Assembly: GCA_031256155.1 (NCBI GenBank)
Contig: JAIRRD010000063.1
Span: 1 to 7,527, forward strand
Source of the DNA: Holophagales bacterium
Lineage (GTDB): Bacteria > Acidobacteriota > Holophagae > Holophagales > Holophagaceae
Reading direction: 5' to 3'
DNA length: 7,527 nt
Below the pieces are notes generated by a model. It saw only the letters and a list, made by a program, of their open reading frames with translations, had not been told where the DNA came from and ran no database searches. Shown here piece by piece: positions 1-6,530 of the stretch (position 1 is the first letter of the stretch; the number at the start of each line of letters is the position of its first letter). The position numbers and the translations under genes were made by a program.

Positions 1-591
1 TCACTCGGTGATGGCACCACCACGCGACGATTCACTCCCATCCGCGTGGGTGAGGATACAGACTGGGCCGCCGTTTCGGCTGGCAATAACCACACAGTTG
101 CGCTGAAGACGGATGGCAGCCTCTGGGCCTGGGGAAGTAACCGTGATGGTAAGCTCGGCGATGGCACCTCCATGCGCCGGAGCTATCCAGTCCGAGTGGG
201 TGTGGATTCGGACTGGGCCGCCATCTCGACCAGCTATTGGCACACAGTCGCACTGAAGTCGGACGGTAGTCTCTGGGCTTGGGGTATGAATATCTGCGGT
301 GAGTTAGGTGATGGCACACTCACGAACCGACATTCTCCCGTCCGCGTGGGCACGGAATCGCCTAACTCCCAAGTCGAGCGTGGCAAAAAACACGCCCCGG
401 TACGTGTCCGGGTGGGTACAAAATCGGACTGGGCCGCCGTCTCGGCCCGCTATTACCGCGCCTTTTTGCTGAAGACGGATGGCAGCCTGTGGGTCTGGTG
501 GCTTTCGCAAGCGCATCAGGATGACTATTACGACGATGACTACCACTTCGGCGGCGTACTAAACCCGCGAAACTGGCAAATCAAGTGGTAA
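1..591 (+). CDS. RCC1-type repeat protein, C-terminal fragment (5' end outside window)
   Basis: The frame is open from base 1, so the gene begins upstream; the GTG at 46 is internal to a repeat and is not a credible start. The product is built of RCC1 (regulator of chromosome condensation) blades: units start with DWAA at 61, 211 and 427 and contain HTVALK, DGSLWAWG, LGDGT and PVRVG. RCC1 blades fold as a beta-propeller, and bacterial versions are often secreted or surface proteins of unknown ligand. The first two units are 150 bases apart; the third follows after 216 bases because of a 22-residue insertion holding a second PVRV-like segment. The third blade is degenerate (HTVALK replaced by RAFLLK, WAWG by WVWW) and stops within the blade, ending in an Asp/Tyr-rich tail (QDDYYDDDYHFGG). 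This stretch looks more GC-rich than the genes downstream. Family call is secure; function is unknown. The odd end could be natural or a decayed 3' end. Confidence 0.88.
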   Translation, partial: SLGDGTTTRRFTPIRVGEDTDWAAVSAGNNHTVALKTDGSLWAWGSNRDGKLGDGTSMRRSYPVRVGVDSDWAAISTSYWHTVALKSDGSLWAWGMNICGELGDGTLTNRHSPVRVGTESPNSQVERGKKHAPVRVRVGTKSDWAAVSARYYRAFLLKTDGSLWVWWLSQAHQDDYYDDDYHFGGVLNPRNWQIKW

Positions 592-636
592 AACCCCGCA
601 CTGGGCATTTGTATTCCTCGCTATTAAGCGAGCAAT

Positions 637-655
637 GAAAGCGAAAACAGCTATA
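637..655 (-). repeat. Dispersed TATAGC motif, copy upstream of tyrS
   Basis: Read on the minus strand this is TATAGCTGTTTTCGCTTTC, which matches 16 of 19 bases of TATAGCAATTTTCGCTTTG at 3912-3930. It is followed on that strand by the CTCGCT/AGCGAG hairpin (617-632), again an end motif placed next to a hairpin. Confidence 0.55.
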
Positions 656-657
656 AT
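652..657 (+). promoter_or_regulatory. Possible -10 box (TATAAT) for tyrS
   Basis: A perfect TATAAT lies about 70 bases before the tyrS start, a sensible place for a promoter after the RCC1 gene. The hexamers 17-18 bases upstream (around 628-634) do not resemble TTGACA and there is no extended TG. The hexamer also overlaps the dispersed repeat motif, so it may be coincidental. Confidence 0.25.
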
Positions 658-725
658 GAAATCATTTTTTTTATAAATCATCAACACTACTAGATATATG
701 CGGCTTTTTGAGCCAATATTTTTTA

Positions 726-1919
726 ATGAGTATGTTTTCTATTCAGGGTTCCCTTGATCTTCTTTTAAAAGGCACTGTCACCTGCCATACGGCAGAAGAC
801 TTGGGTTTGCGTCTGCTTTCCGGTCGTCCGCTACGCGTGAAAGCCGGGTTCGACCCCACTGCTCCTGATTTGCATTTGGGACACGCTGTCTTATTGAAAA
901 AAATGGCGCAGTTTCAAAAACTGGGCCACACGGTAATTTTTCTCATTGGCGATTTTACCGGTATGATTGGCGACCCAACAGGCAAGAAAGCTACCAGACC
1001 CCCCCTAAGCAGGGAAGAAATTGCTGCCAATGCCGAAACTTACAAAGCTCAGGTCTTTAAAATACTGGACCCTGATTTGACAGAAATCCGCTTTAACAGC
1101 GAGTGGCTTGGCTCATTGGTTGGTGAAGGCTGGATTCGGCTTGCGGCCAAAATCACTGTTGCCCAGTTGCTTGAAAGAAACGATTTCAGTAAGCGAATGG
1201 CTGCGGGTGAACCTATTGCTCTGCATGAACTCCTCTATCCTCTGGTGCAGGCTTATGACTCAGTGTCCCTCAAGTGCGATGTGGAATTGGGAGGCAACGA
1301 TCAGCTCTTTAACTTGATGAGAGGGCGCGATCTGCAAATCAGTTTTGGCCAGCCTCCCCAGATTGTTCTGACTGTTCCGCTTTTGCTCGGAATTGACGGC
1401 GTTGAGAAAATGTCCAAATCCCTTGGTAACTATATTGGATTTACGGAAGATGCCGATACACAATTCGGCAAGACAATGAGCATCAGCGATGAGACAATGT
1501 GGTCATGGTATTTGTTGCTGACTGACAAAATGCCGTCTGATATAGAAGCTCTAAAGAACAGCCATCCAATGGACGCTAAAAAGACGTTGGCCAGGGAAAT
1601 CACTGCCCAGTTTCACGGTGCCGCAGCCGCAATTAGCGCGGAAGAAAAATGGATTCGCATATTTAGCGAGCGAAAAGTTGAAGATGCCCCAGTGGTTGTT
1701 GTACCCTCTACTGATGAAAAAGAGCCTCTCTCTCGTTTGCTGGTGGAACGAGGTCTGGCTGGTTCCCGCAAAGAAGCGGAGCGCCTGATTTCTCAGGGTG
1801 CTGTCAGCGTGGATGGGCATAAAATTTCTGACTGCCATGCCAAGGTCTGCCTGAGAATGGGCGATGACCTGCTGATACGGGTTGGTAAGCTCAAGTTTCA
1901 GCGTTGGGTGGTTAAATGA
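726..1919 (+). CDS. tyrS: Tyrosyl-tRNA synthetase
   Basis: Charges tRNA-Tyr with tyrosine using ATP, in the cytoplasm. This is a class I aminoacyl-tRNA synthetase: the HIGH-type signature is HLGH at residues 50-53, in [13 protein letters not shown], and the KMSKS loop is at residues 228-232, in [11 protein letters not shown]. Between them are the tyrosine-site segments [21 protein letters not shown] and [11 protein letters not shown]. An S4 RNA-binding domain follows at the C-terminus ([24 protein letters not shown]). At 397 residues it has the usual length and matches the TyrRS subgroup with [21 protein letters not shown]. The frame extends to a TTG at 708, but ATG 726 (or 732, which gives [14 protein letters not shown]) fits the family N-terminus better; no ribosome binding site decides between them. 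Its stop overlaps the next start as ATGA, so the two genes are probably co-transcribed and translationally coupled. Confidence 0.97.
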   Translation: MSMFSIQGSLDLLLKGTVTCHTAEDLGLRLLSGRPLRVKAGFDPTAPDLHLGHAVLLKKMAQFQKLGHTVIFLIGDFTGMIGDPTGKKATRPPLSREEIAANAETYKAQVFKILDPDLTEIRFNSEWLGSLVGEGWIRLAAKITVAQLLERNDFSKRMAAGEPIALHELLYPLVQAYDSVSLKCDVELGGNDQLFNLMRGRDLQISFGQPPQIVLTVPLLLGIDGVEKMSKSLGNYIGFTEDADTQFGKTMSISDETMWSWYLLLTDKMPSDIEALKNSHPMDAKKTLAREITAQFHGAAAAISAEEKWIRIFSERKVEDAPVVVVPSTDEKEPLSRLLVERGLAGSRKEAERLISQGAVSVDGHKISDCHAKVCLRMGDDLLIRVGKLKFQRWVVK

Positions 1920-3769
1920 CTTTAAAGACTGTTCCAGATTTGTTCCGCCTCTGTCGCGGGCGAGAGACTGGGCAATGGCGCGTTGGAAGTGAATCTGTTC
2001 GCACTGTATATTTGGATTCCGGCGATATTGTCTTTGCTTCCAGTAATTTCCAGTCGGACAGGCTGACTACAATTTTGGTGGAATACGGAAAACTGACACA
2101 GGGTCAGATGGATCACGCTCTAACCAACCTGAAACCAGGTATGTCTATTGGTAAAAACCTGATAGAAATGGGCTTCATTACGCAAAGGGATTTATTGGAT
2201 GCCGCCCGTTTTCAAGTGGAACGTATAGTATGGTCAGCACTAACTGCGCCCGAAGCCCCTGCTTTTGAGCCAATGGAGGATCTGGAAGAAAATATTGTCA
2301 GATTGCCCATTGACACCCCTTCGTTGCTGTTCAAGGGGATTATGAGGATTGTTGACAGGGAGAGTCTGCTGGAACTCTTAGGCCCTCTCAATCAGGTTGT
2401 ATTTTTGCAGGGCAAGCGCGTTTTTGAATTGGAACTGCCCGCTGATTTGTCAAAAGTAGCTCCTCTGATGGATGGCACGCACACTATTTTGGAGCTTAGC
2501 AGCGAAACATCTGTGGAACCAATGAGAGTCGGGGCTTTCGCTCTGTTCTTGCGCGAAATAGGATGGGGAAAATTGTACGAACTTCCCCCGCTTGACAGAC
2601 AGGCTCTCGACAGAGCCCTGACAGTGAACGACCCAACCAAACCACCGTCAGCCATCCCTTCGCCGCGCTCTGAGCTCTTCAGAACCATTGATGAAGCGAG
2701 TAAAAAAACTGTGCATCTGGATCATTTGTCTTCATTGCTTGATGACATTGAAAACGCAGAGGATGACAGCGAATCGGACAAAACTGCCCAGAAAGCTGGG
2801 CTTGAAACAGAATCGCGCCTATTTACTCAGGCAGAACCAGACCCAGACCCCACCCAAACCGACCCATCCAAGCCCATTGGCCGTGTCCTTCCCTTACTTG
2901 ACCCGGACCCATCTGAAGACTCACCCCTTCAGGAAGAACCACAAATAATAATCAGTTCCGATGACTCCACCGATATTCCCTTCCCGCCCACAACAATAAA
3001 AATTGACAAGGAAAGCGAGAAGAAAGCTAAAAAGGAAGCCAAAAAAGAAAGTAAAAAGGAAGTCAAAGGAGAGCCTGAAGAAGAAAACAAAACTGGTTCC
3101 AAAAGCTGGATGCACATCACGCGTGTTTTGTTGTACATAATTATCACGGCTGTTGTTGTTTCAGCCGCTGTTTATTCATTCAGGGAATTCAAGCAGTTCA
3201 AAACACGCGTCATTAATCCGCCATTTACTGTACCACCGCCCGCATCATCGCCTGCGACATCACCAAAATTCCCATTTGAAGAAGTACCCGAAACTAAATC
3301 GGACTCGGATTCTATAACCGATGTTCAGCCCTTAACGGAAACGCTTGTACCCCCCCCGCCAGAGGCGAGTCCTGTCCAATCTCAGCCGTCTCCCGCCGAA
3401 AATGCCGCCGATATTTCCATACAGGCTCGTTTTGCCGCTATCGTGGATGGAGACACACCAAAAGCTCTGACCCAGGGCAGGGCATTCCAGAAAACCCTGT
3501 CCAACGCAACGTGGACAATACGACTAATAGTGGCTTGCCAAGGAGAGACTCTGCAAAACTGCGCCTACGCCTTGAGCGATGAAAGACCTGAACTGTTTTT
3601 GACATCCATCAATCTCAAAGATGGACGCTCGTGTTATCAATTATTTATGGGGTGTTACTCCACAAAAAATGCCGCTGAAGCCGAGGCAAAAAAATTACCA
3701 ACCATATTCAAAGAAAAAGGGCAGACGCCAAAAATCATGCAAATAAGCGATATAGCTGTGCAGCAGTAA
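1916..3769 (+). CDS. DUF4388 domain membrane protein with SPOR-like C-terminal domain
   Basis: 617 residues. Residues 1-115 match the DUF4388 (PATAN-like) pattern: a short helix, RxxETGQWRV, then [20 protein letters not shown] and a helical part with [32 protein letters not shown]. Residues 125-225 continue the helical segment typical after DUF4388. Residues 230-360 are acidic and Pro/Asp-rich, 362-390 are very Lys/Glu-rich ([16 protein letters not shown]), and one hydrophobic helix lies near 403-421. A Pro/Ser-rich stretch leads to a C-terminal domain (about 510-610) with [29 protein letters not shown] and [12 protein letters not shown], which resembles SPOR peptidoglycan-binding domains. 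With the Lys-rich side inside, DUF4388 would be cytoplasmic and the SPOR-like domain periplasmic. DUF4388 proteins occur in signalling and gliding systems, but the role here is unknown. The start overlaps the tyrS stop by four bases. Domain calls rest on motif reading; the SPOR assignment is the less certain. Confidence 0.85.
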   Translation: MTLKTVPDLFRLCRGRETGQWRVGSESVRTVYLDSGDIVFASSNFQSDRLTTILVEYGKLTQGQMDHALTNLKPGMSIGKNLIEMGFITQRDLLDAARFQVERIVWSALTAPEAPAFEPMEDLEENIVRLPIDTPSLLFKGIMRIVDRESLLELLGPLNQVVFLQGKRVFELELPADLSKVAPLMDGTHTILELSSETSVEPMRVGAFALFLREIGWGKLYELPPLDRQALDRALTVNDPTKPPSAIPSPRSELFRTIDEASKKTVHLDHLSSLLDDIENAEDDSESDKTAQKAGLETESRLFTQAEPDPDPTQTDPSKPIGRVLPLLDPDPSEDSPLQEEPQIIISSDDSTDIPFPPTTIKIDKESEKKAKKEAKKESKKEVKGEPEEENKTGSKSWMHITRVLLYIIITAVVVSAAVYSFREFKQFKTRVINPPFTVPPPASSPATSPKFPFEEVPETKSDSDSITDVQPLTETLVPPPPEASPVQSQPSPAENAADISIQARFAAIVDGDTPKALTQGRAFQKTLSNATWTIRLIVACQGETLQNCAYALSDERPELFLTSINLKDGRSCYQLFMGCYSTKNAAEAEAKKLPTIFKEKGQTPKIMQISDIAVQQ

Positions 3770-3785
3770 GTTTTCAATATATAGT

Positions 3786-3828
3786 CATTTAACTTTATGA
3801 AGCATCACGATGCTTCATAAGTCAAATG
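3786..3828. repeat. Long hairpin (about 20 bp stem)
   Basis: Arms 3786-3806 and 3809-3828 are inverted repeats; the inner 12 bases are a perfect match (TTATGAAGCATC with GATGCTTCATAA) and the outer part has one mismatch and one extra base. No T-run follows on either strand, so it is not a classical intrinsic terminator, though it lies just after the stop at 3769 and could stabilise the 3' end of that mRNA. Its outer arm overlaps the TATAGTCA end of the putative element. Confidence 0.8.
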
Positions 3829-3841
3829 CGCGGATGCGCTA

Positions 3842-3898
3842 GACTGCGCTATAGTGCAGCGAGCCGCCAACGGCGGGGAGCGGAATGGCGGCGCAGTC
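3842..3898. repeat. GC-rich nested inverted repeats
   Basis: GACTGCGC (3842-3849) pairs with GCGCAGTC (3891-3898) and encloses smaller dyads: CTGCGCTA/TAGTGCAG with one G-T wobble, and CCGCC-AAC-GGCGG (3864-3876). This would fold as a multi-arm structure and is markedly more GC-rich than the flanking AT-rich sequence. It is typical of palindromic intergenic repeats; an expressed structured RNA cannot be excluded. Confidence 0.55.
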
Positions 3899-3911
3899 GT
3901 AACATTTCCAA

Positions 3912-3930
3912 TATAGCAATTTTCGCTTTG
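3912..3930 (+). repeat. Dispersed TATAGC motif, copy upstream of the rlpA-like gene
   Basis: TATAGCAATTTTCGCTTTG, sharing 16 of 19 bases with the copy at 637-655 and 13 leading bases with 6531-6543. A reverse TATAGC at 3949-3954 closes a 43-base unit. Confidence 0.55.
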
Positions 3931-4010
3931 ACTACAATAAGTTAAACCGCTATACCGTATTGATTACCAGGTTAATTGACTATAAGATATAGTAGTATTG
4001 CGAGCAGGTA

Positions 4011-5069
4011 ATGAGTAATCACTGTGAACAGTGTTCTGTAAATTTTAATGCGGCGCAAAATGCCGCCGCCGCATTACTGACGTTGCCCGCAGGTTTAATA
4101 GCTATAACCGCTCCCATTGGCGAAAGCGCTTTGGAATATCTGTTGTCGCTGCCTGCCGACTTGCTGGCTATAACCTCCAGTCCAAACAAGTTCTTCCAGA
4201 TTCACTTCAAGAATATCCATATTCGCTTGGGCCCAAACCTAAAGCCGGTTTTCACAGGAGGTTTCCTGCGAATAATTCGTAAGCTGACTCCGATTTTAGC
4301 GCTGTTGGTCGCGCCGTTCTTTTGTCTGTACTGCGCCAAACCAGCCGTCAATCGCTGGGTAAGCTTTGAATTAGCGGAAAGGGAAATTGATTCTGAAGGT
4401 CTGCATAGAGTTTTTTCCCAAACCGGATATGCCAGTTGGTACGGCGGCAAACGCGATGGCTTTAGTTATAAAAAAACTGCCAACGGCGAAATTATGCGTC
4501 CAGACGCCAGTACCTGTGCCCACCCTTTTCTGCCTTTTGGCACTGTTGTGAGGGTTGAAAATTTATCCAATGGAAAGAGTGCTATATTGCGCGTCAACGA
4601 CCGTGGCCCCTACATTAAGGGCCGAATCATTGACATTACTCCCTATGCAGCTGAAGAAATCGGAATTATGAAAAAGGGCATCTCAAAAGTCCGCGTTCGA
4701 GTCATTCAAGACCTCGTCAGGACAACCAGAGCATTTAGCATTTGTGATGCTTACCTGGCAGCGGTCAAAGCCCGTCCGCGAGTGAATTTCGACTTGAAGC
4801 AGCGCAGTTTATCAAAGTTGAACTTATCTAAAATAGCGTTTGAAAATGCCGAATTGCTGGAAACACTTCCCCTCAACACATCGCACATAGTCAAAAATAT
4901 TGATATTTCAGCTATATTTACGCTGTTTTTCGATCTTGCGCGTAAGCACAGCGCTAATATCTCCCAAGTTGCCTGGACGTGTTTCAGTAAGAACGTTCAA
5001 GACTTTGAAGAAATTGCAAATCGCTTAAAAAATCGCCGCTCAGACCCTTTCATCAACCGCATCAGGTGA
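4011..5069 (+). CDS. rlpA: RlpA-like septal-ring lytic transglycosylase with N-terminal extension
   Basis: RlpA proteins cleave glycan strands of peptidoglycan lacking stem peptides and act in the periplasm during cell separation. The double-psi beta-barrel covers about residues 138-232: GYASWYGG, TANGE, AHPFLPFGT, VRVENLSNGKSAILRVNDRGPY and RIIDITPYAAEEIGI. E160, H171 and D197 keep the spacing (11 and 26 residues) of the E120, H131 and D157 recalled for Pseudomonas aeruginosa RlpA, so it should be active. A hydrophobic export or anchor helix lies at about 92-107 (LTPILALLVAPFFCLYC) after RIIRK; C105 or C108 could be lipidated, but neither has a canonical lipobox. The 85 residues before it are unusual, with a 22-residue tandem repeat. 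An AGGAGG at 4256-4261 lies four bases before an in-frame CTG (codon 86), so the mature start could be there. The C-terminal 115 residues are not SPOR and are unrecognised. The next gene, ispD, begins three bases after the stop. Confidence 0.88.
   Translation: MSNHCEQCSVNFNAAQNAAAALLTLPAGLIAITAPIGESALEYLLSLPADLLAITSSPNKFFQIHFKNIHIRLGPNLKPVFTGGFLRIIRKLTPILALLVAPFFCLYCAKPAVNRWVSFELAEREIDSEGLHRVFSQTGYASWYGGKRDGFSYKKTANGEIMRPDASTCAHPFLPFGTVVRVENLSNGKSAILRVNDRGPYIKGRIIDITPYAAEEIGIMKKGISKVRVRVIQDLVRTTRAFSICDAYLAAVKARPRVNFDLKQRSLSKLNLSKIAFENAELLETLPLNTSHIVKNIDISAIFTLFFDLARKHSANISQVAWTCFSKNVQDFEEIANRLKNRRSDPFINRIR
4046..4076. repeat. Perfect 10-bp inverted repeat at the start of the rlpA-like ORF
   Basis: TAATGCGGCG (4046-4055) and CGCCGCATTA (4067-4076) are exact inverted repeats separated by 11 bases. 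A second small dyad, CACTGT-GA-ACAGTG, lies just upstream at 4020-4033. Both are within the first 22 codons from ATG 4011, where they could fold in the mRNA and affect translation, or could be remnants of the palindromic intergenic sequence. Confidence 0.7.
4256..4261 (+). promoter_or_regulatory. Internal Shine-Dalgarno-like AGGAGG in the rlpA-like ORF
   Basis: A consensus AGGAGG lies directly before the basic and hydrophobic signal-like segment (RIIRKLTPILALL). The nearest in-frame start-like codon is CTG at 4266, with ATA and ATT soon after; there is no ATG, GTG or TTG at ideal spacing. The AGGAGG is partly within a CAGGA-GGTT-TCCTG dyad (4255-4268). It may be a genuine internal initiation site with a rare start codon or a coincidence. 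Confidence 0.3.
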
Positions 5070-5072
5070 TTT

Positions 5073-5738
5073 ATGCTCTTTCTGGTTGTACCGGCCGGGG
5101 GAAGCGGTTTAAGAATGGGTACTGCTATACCAAAACAATTTTTGGATTGGGGTGGGATTCCACTCATATGCGCAACTATAAACGCTTTTTTTGCCCCGGA
5201 CATGCCAAAAATAGACGGCATTGCCCTGGCATTGCCGTCCGACAGACTTGACGAGGCCACCAAATGGACTTTCCCCGCGCCCCATTGGTGTACTGCGGGC
5301 GGCGCAACACGCCATGAGAGTGTGGCCGCGGCAATAAATCTATTGCCCGATGCACCTCAAGCCATAGTGATGATTCATGACGCAGTAAGACCTTTCCCAC
5401 CGCTTCGCCCCATACATGAAGCCATCCACGCACTGGATGCCTGGGATGGTTCTGTCCTTGCCGAAGCCTCAATAGATACACTAAAGAGGATAGATGCCAA
5501 TTTTAAAATAATTGCCACAGAGCCAAGAGAGCAGATTTTCCGCGCCCAGACGCCCCAAATGGCAAAGCTTTCAACATGGCGGAATGCCTTTGCTTGGGCA
5601 AAAGAGAATGATTTCAAATGTACGGACGATGTGTCCATTCTGGAGGCAATGGAACTCAGTGTGCGCCTGATACCATCCCCACCGTCAAATCAAAAACTCA
5701 CTGTACCAGAAGATTTAAAAATTCTTCAGCGCAGTTAA
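5073..5738 (+). CDS. ispD: 2-C-methyl-D-erythritol 4-phosphate cytidylyltransferase
   Basis: Joins CTP and MEP to give CDP-methylerythritol and pyrophosphate, the third step of the non-mevalonate isoprenoid pathway, in the cytoplasm. The 221 residues are the normal length. The nucleotide-binding loop is PAGGSGLRMG (8-17) followed by PKQF, giving the conserved Arg14 and Lys21. GGATRHESV and HDAVRPF (from H102) follow. T136 in IDTLK and R157 in RAQTPQ are the conserved MEP-binding pair, then TDDVSILE and NQKLTVPEDL near the end, which carries the conserved lysine. The ATG is three bases after the rlpA-like stop, with AGGTGA (5064-5069) as ribosome binding site inside that stop, so the two are co-transcribed. 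IspF, often next to or fused with IspD, is not in this window. The last 24 bases overlap the 3' end of the minus-strand pseudouridine synthase gene. Confidence 0.96.
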   Translation: MLFLVVPAGGSGLRMGTAIPKQFLDWGGIPLICATINAFFAPDMPKIDGIALALPSDRLDEATKWTFPAPHWCTAGGATRHESVAAAINLLPDAPQAIVMIHDAVRPFPPLRPIHEAIHALDAWDGSVLAEASIDTLKRIDANFKIIATEPREQIFRAQTPQMAKLSTWRNAFAWAKENDFKCTDDVSILEAMELSVRLIPSPPSNQKLTVPEDLKILQRS

Positions 5739-6473
5739 TTCCATGTGTGTCAGAAAGCGCCACTCGCCGGGCTTTAGAGACGAATCGTTCAGAGGTCCAA
5801 ACTGTACGCGCTTGAGTTTATGAACCGGATGTCCAATAGCAGCAAACATCTTTCTGATCTGCTGGTTTTTGCCTTCCATTAAAGTAATTTTAAGCCAGGG
5901 ATTATCCTGTCTGTCAGTCAATTCGATTTGGCAAGGTTTCAAGCGCCGTCCATCCAGCCTGAAACCCGCCCGAAGTTCGTCAAGCACATCGGATTTCGGC
6001 ATTTTGTGTACTTTTACAAAGTATATCTTTGGGATATGCGAATCAGGCGAAGTCAGATACTGGGCAAGTTCACCATCATTGGTCAAAAGCAGCAGCCCTT
6101 CAGAATTGAAATCAAGACGACCGACCGGGTAGACTCTGGCTGTGACCCCATTCAGCAATGCCATCACGGTGGGTCTTCCCTCGTCATCCTTGACAGTGGT
6201 TACATATCCTTTGGGTTTGTTCAGTAAAATGTAAATGGACTTTTCTCTTTGAATCGGAACAAAATCAACCGTGATTTCATCGCGCTTCGGATTTGCGCGT
6301 GTACCAAGTTCAGTTACGACCACTCCATTGACCCGCACCCTGCCTTCCGAAATAATCTGCTCACATGACCGACGTGAAGCAATACCAGCAGCAGCAAGTA
6401 TTTTTTGCAGTCTTTCGCCTGAATCGCGTTCTCTTTTGTCTGTGTTTTTTGCGGGGGTTACAATGGATTTCAT
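5715..6473 (-). CDS. rluB: RluB/RsuA-family rRNA pseudouridine synthase
   Basis: Converts a specific uridine in rRNA to pseudouridine. Residues 20-65 form an S4 RNA-binding domain (ERLQKILAAAGIASRRSCEQI, then GRVRVNG and LGTRANPKRDEI). The catalytic domain begins with YILLNKPKGYVTT (81-93), and the active-site aspartate is D121 in VGRLDFNSEGLLLLTNDGELA, the family signature. GKNQQIRKMFAAIGHPVHKLKRVQFGPL closes the fold. At 252 residues, with the S4 domain and the typical RluB-like sequence ahead of it, a 23S rRNA U2605 enzyme (RluB) is the most likely role; RsuA (16S U516) or RluE/F types cannot be excluded. The ATG at 6471-6473 is the first suitable start; no strong Shine-Dalgarno sequence precedes it. 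The gene converges on ispD with a 24-base overlap at the 3' ends, leaving no space for a separate terminator. Confidence 0.93.
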   Translation of the reverse strand: MKSIVTPAKNTDKRERDSGERLQKILAAAGIASRRSCEQIISEGRVRVNGVVVTELGTRANPKRDEITVDFVPIQREKSIYILLNKPKGYVTTVKDDEGRPTVMALLNGVTARVYPVGRLDFNSEGLLLLTNDGELAQYLTSPDSHIPKIYFVKVHKMPKSDVLDELRAGFRLDGRRLKPCQIELTDRQDNPWLKITLMEGKNQQIRKMFAAIGHPVHKLKRVQFGPLNDSSLKPGEWRFLTHMELTALKNF

Positions 6474-6530
6474 AATTTCGATAATTTAATTCCAGTCATG
6501 TTGAGCCGAGTCACCTGCAAAATTCTATGT

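Larger units (their letters stand above)
592..725. other. Intergenic region between the RCC1 gene and tyrS
   Basis: 134 bases without a gene. It holds a 6-bp inverted repeat CTCGCT/AGCGAG with loop ATTA (617-632), a 19-base copy of the dispersed TATAGC motif (637-655, minus orientation), a TATAAT hexamer (652-657), and a weak AATGA/TCATT dyad running into eight Ts (655-672). The T run makes a weak intrinsic terminator for the RCC1 gene possible, but the stem is short and AT-only. No Shine-Dalgarno sequence is visible ahead of tyrS. Confidence 0.55.
3780..3984. repeat. Putative MITE-like element with terminal inverted repeats
   Basis: The ends form an imperfect inverted repeat: bases 3780-3795 and the reverse complement of 3969-3984 agree at 14 of 16 positions (TATAGTCA, then TTAAC). 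Both ends carry TA, compatible with the TA target duplication of IS630/Tc1-type elements. Inside, 3936-3954 is a further related end in reverse (TATAGCGGTTTAACTTATT when read on the minus strand), sharing TATAG and TTTAACTT with the left end, so the true right boundary could be 3954 or 3984. No transposase is encoded. Non-autonomous element status is inference; identical copies elsewhere in the genome would be needed. Confidence 0.45.
3770..4010. other. Palindrome-rich intergenic region before the rlpA-like gene
   Basis: 241 bases without a convincing gene. Almost all of it is occupied by inverted repeats: a near-perfect 20-bp hairpin (3786-3828), a CTGCGCTA/TAGTGCAG dyad (about 3844-3859), CCGCC/GGCGG with loop AAC (3864-3876), an outer GACTGCGC/GCGCAGTC pair (3842-3849 and 3891-3898), and several TATAG-type ends (see the repeat entries). 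AGCAGG just before the ATG at 4011 is a weak ribosome binding site. No clear promoter could be assigned. Confidence 0.6.

Noticed and set aside
61..450. CRISPR-like or other non-coding direct repeats at 150-base spacing
   Set aside because: The periodicity is the coding repeat of RCC1 blades, and the units are in frame.
32..546. Minus-strand ORFs across the RCC1 repeats
   Set aside because: They are repetitive only because the plus-strand repeats are; the RCC1 reading is unambiguous.
708..725. TTG at 708 as the tyrS start
   Set aside because: It adds six residues not expected for the family and has no ribosome binding site; ATG 726 or 732 is preferred.
2392..3147. Alternative ORFs on both strands within the DUF4388 gene, including Phe/Leu-rich minus-strand frames
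   Set aside because: The hydrophobic appearance is the complement of the Lys-rich linker; the plus-strand frame has coherent domains throughout.
3786..3828. Hairpin after the DUF4388 gene as an intrinsic terminator
   Set aside because: The stem is strong, but no T-run follows on either strand.
5109..5638. Several long minus-strand and alternate-frame ORFs across ispD
   Set aside because: They are shadows of ispD, whose motifs are clear, and their translations show no family motifs.
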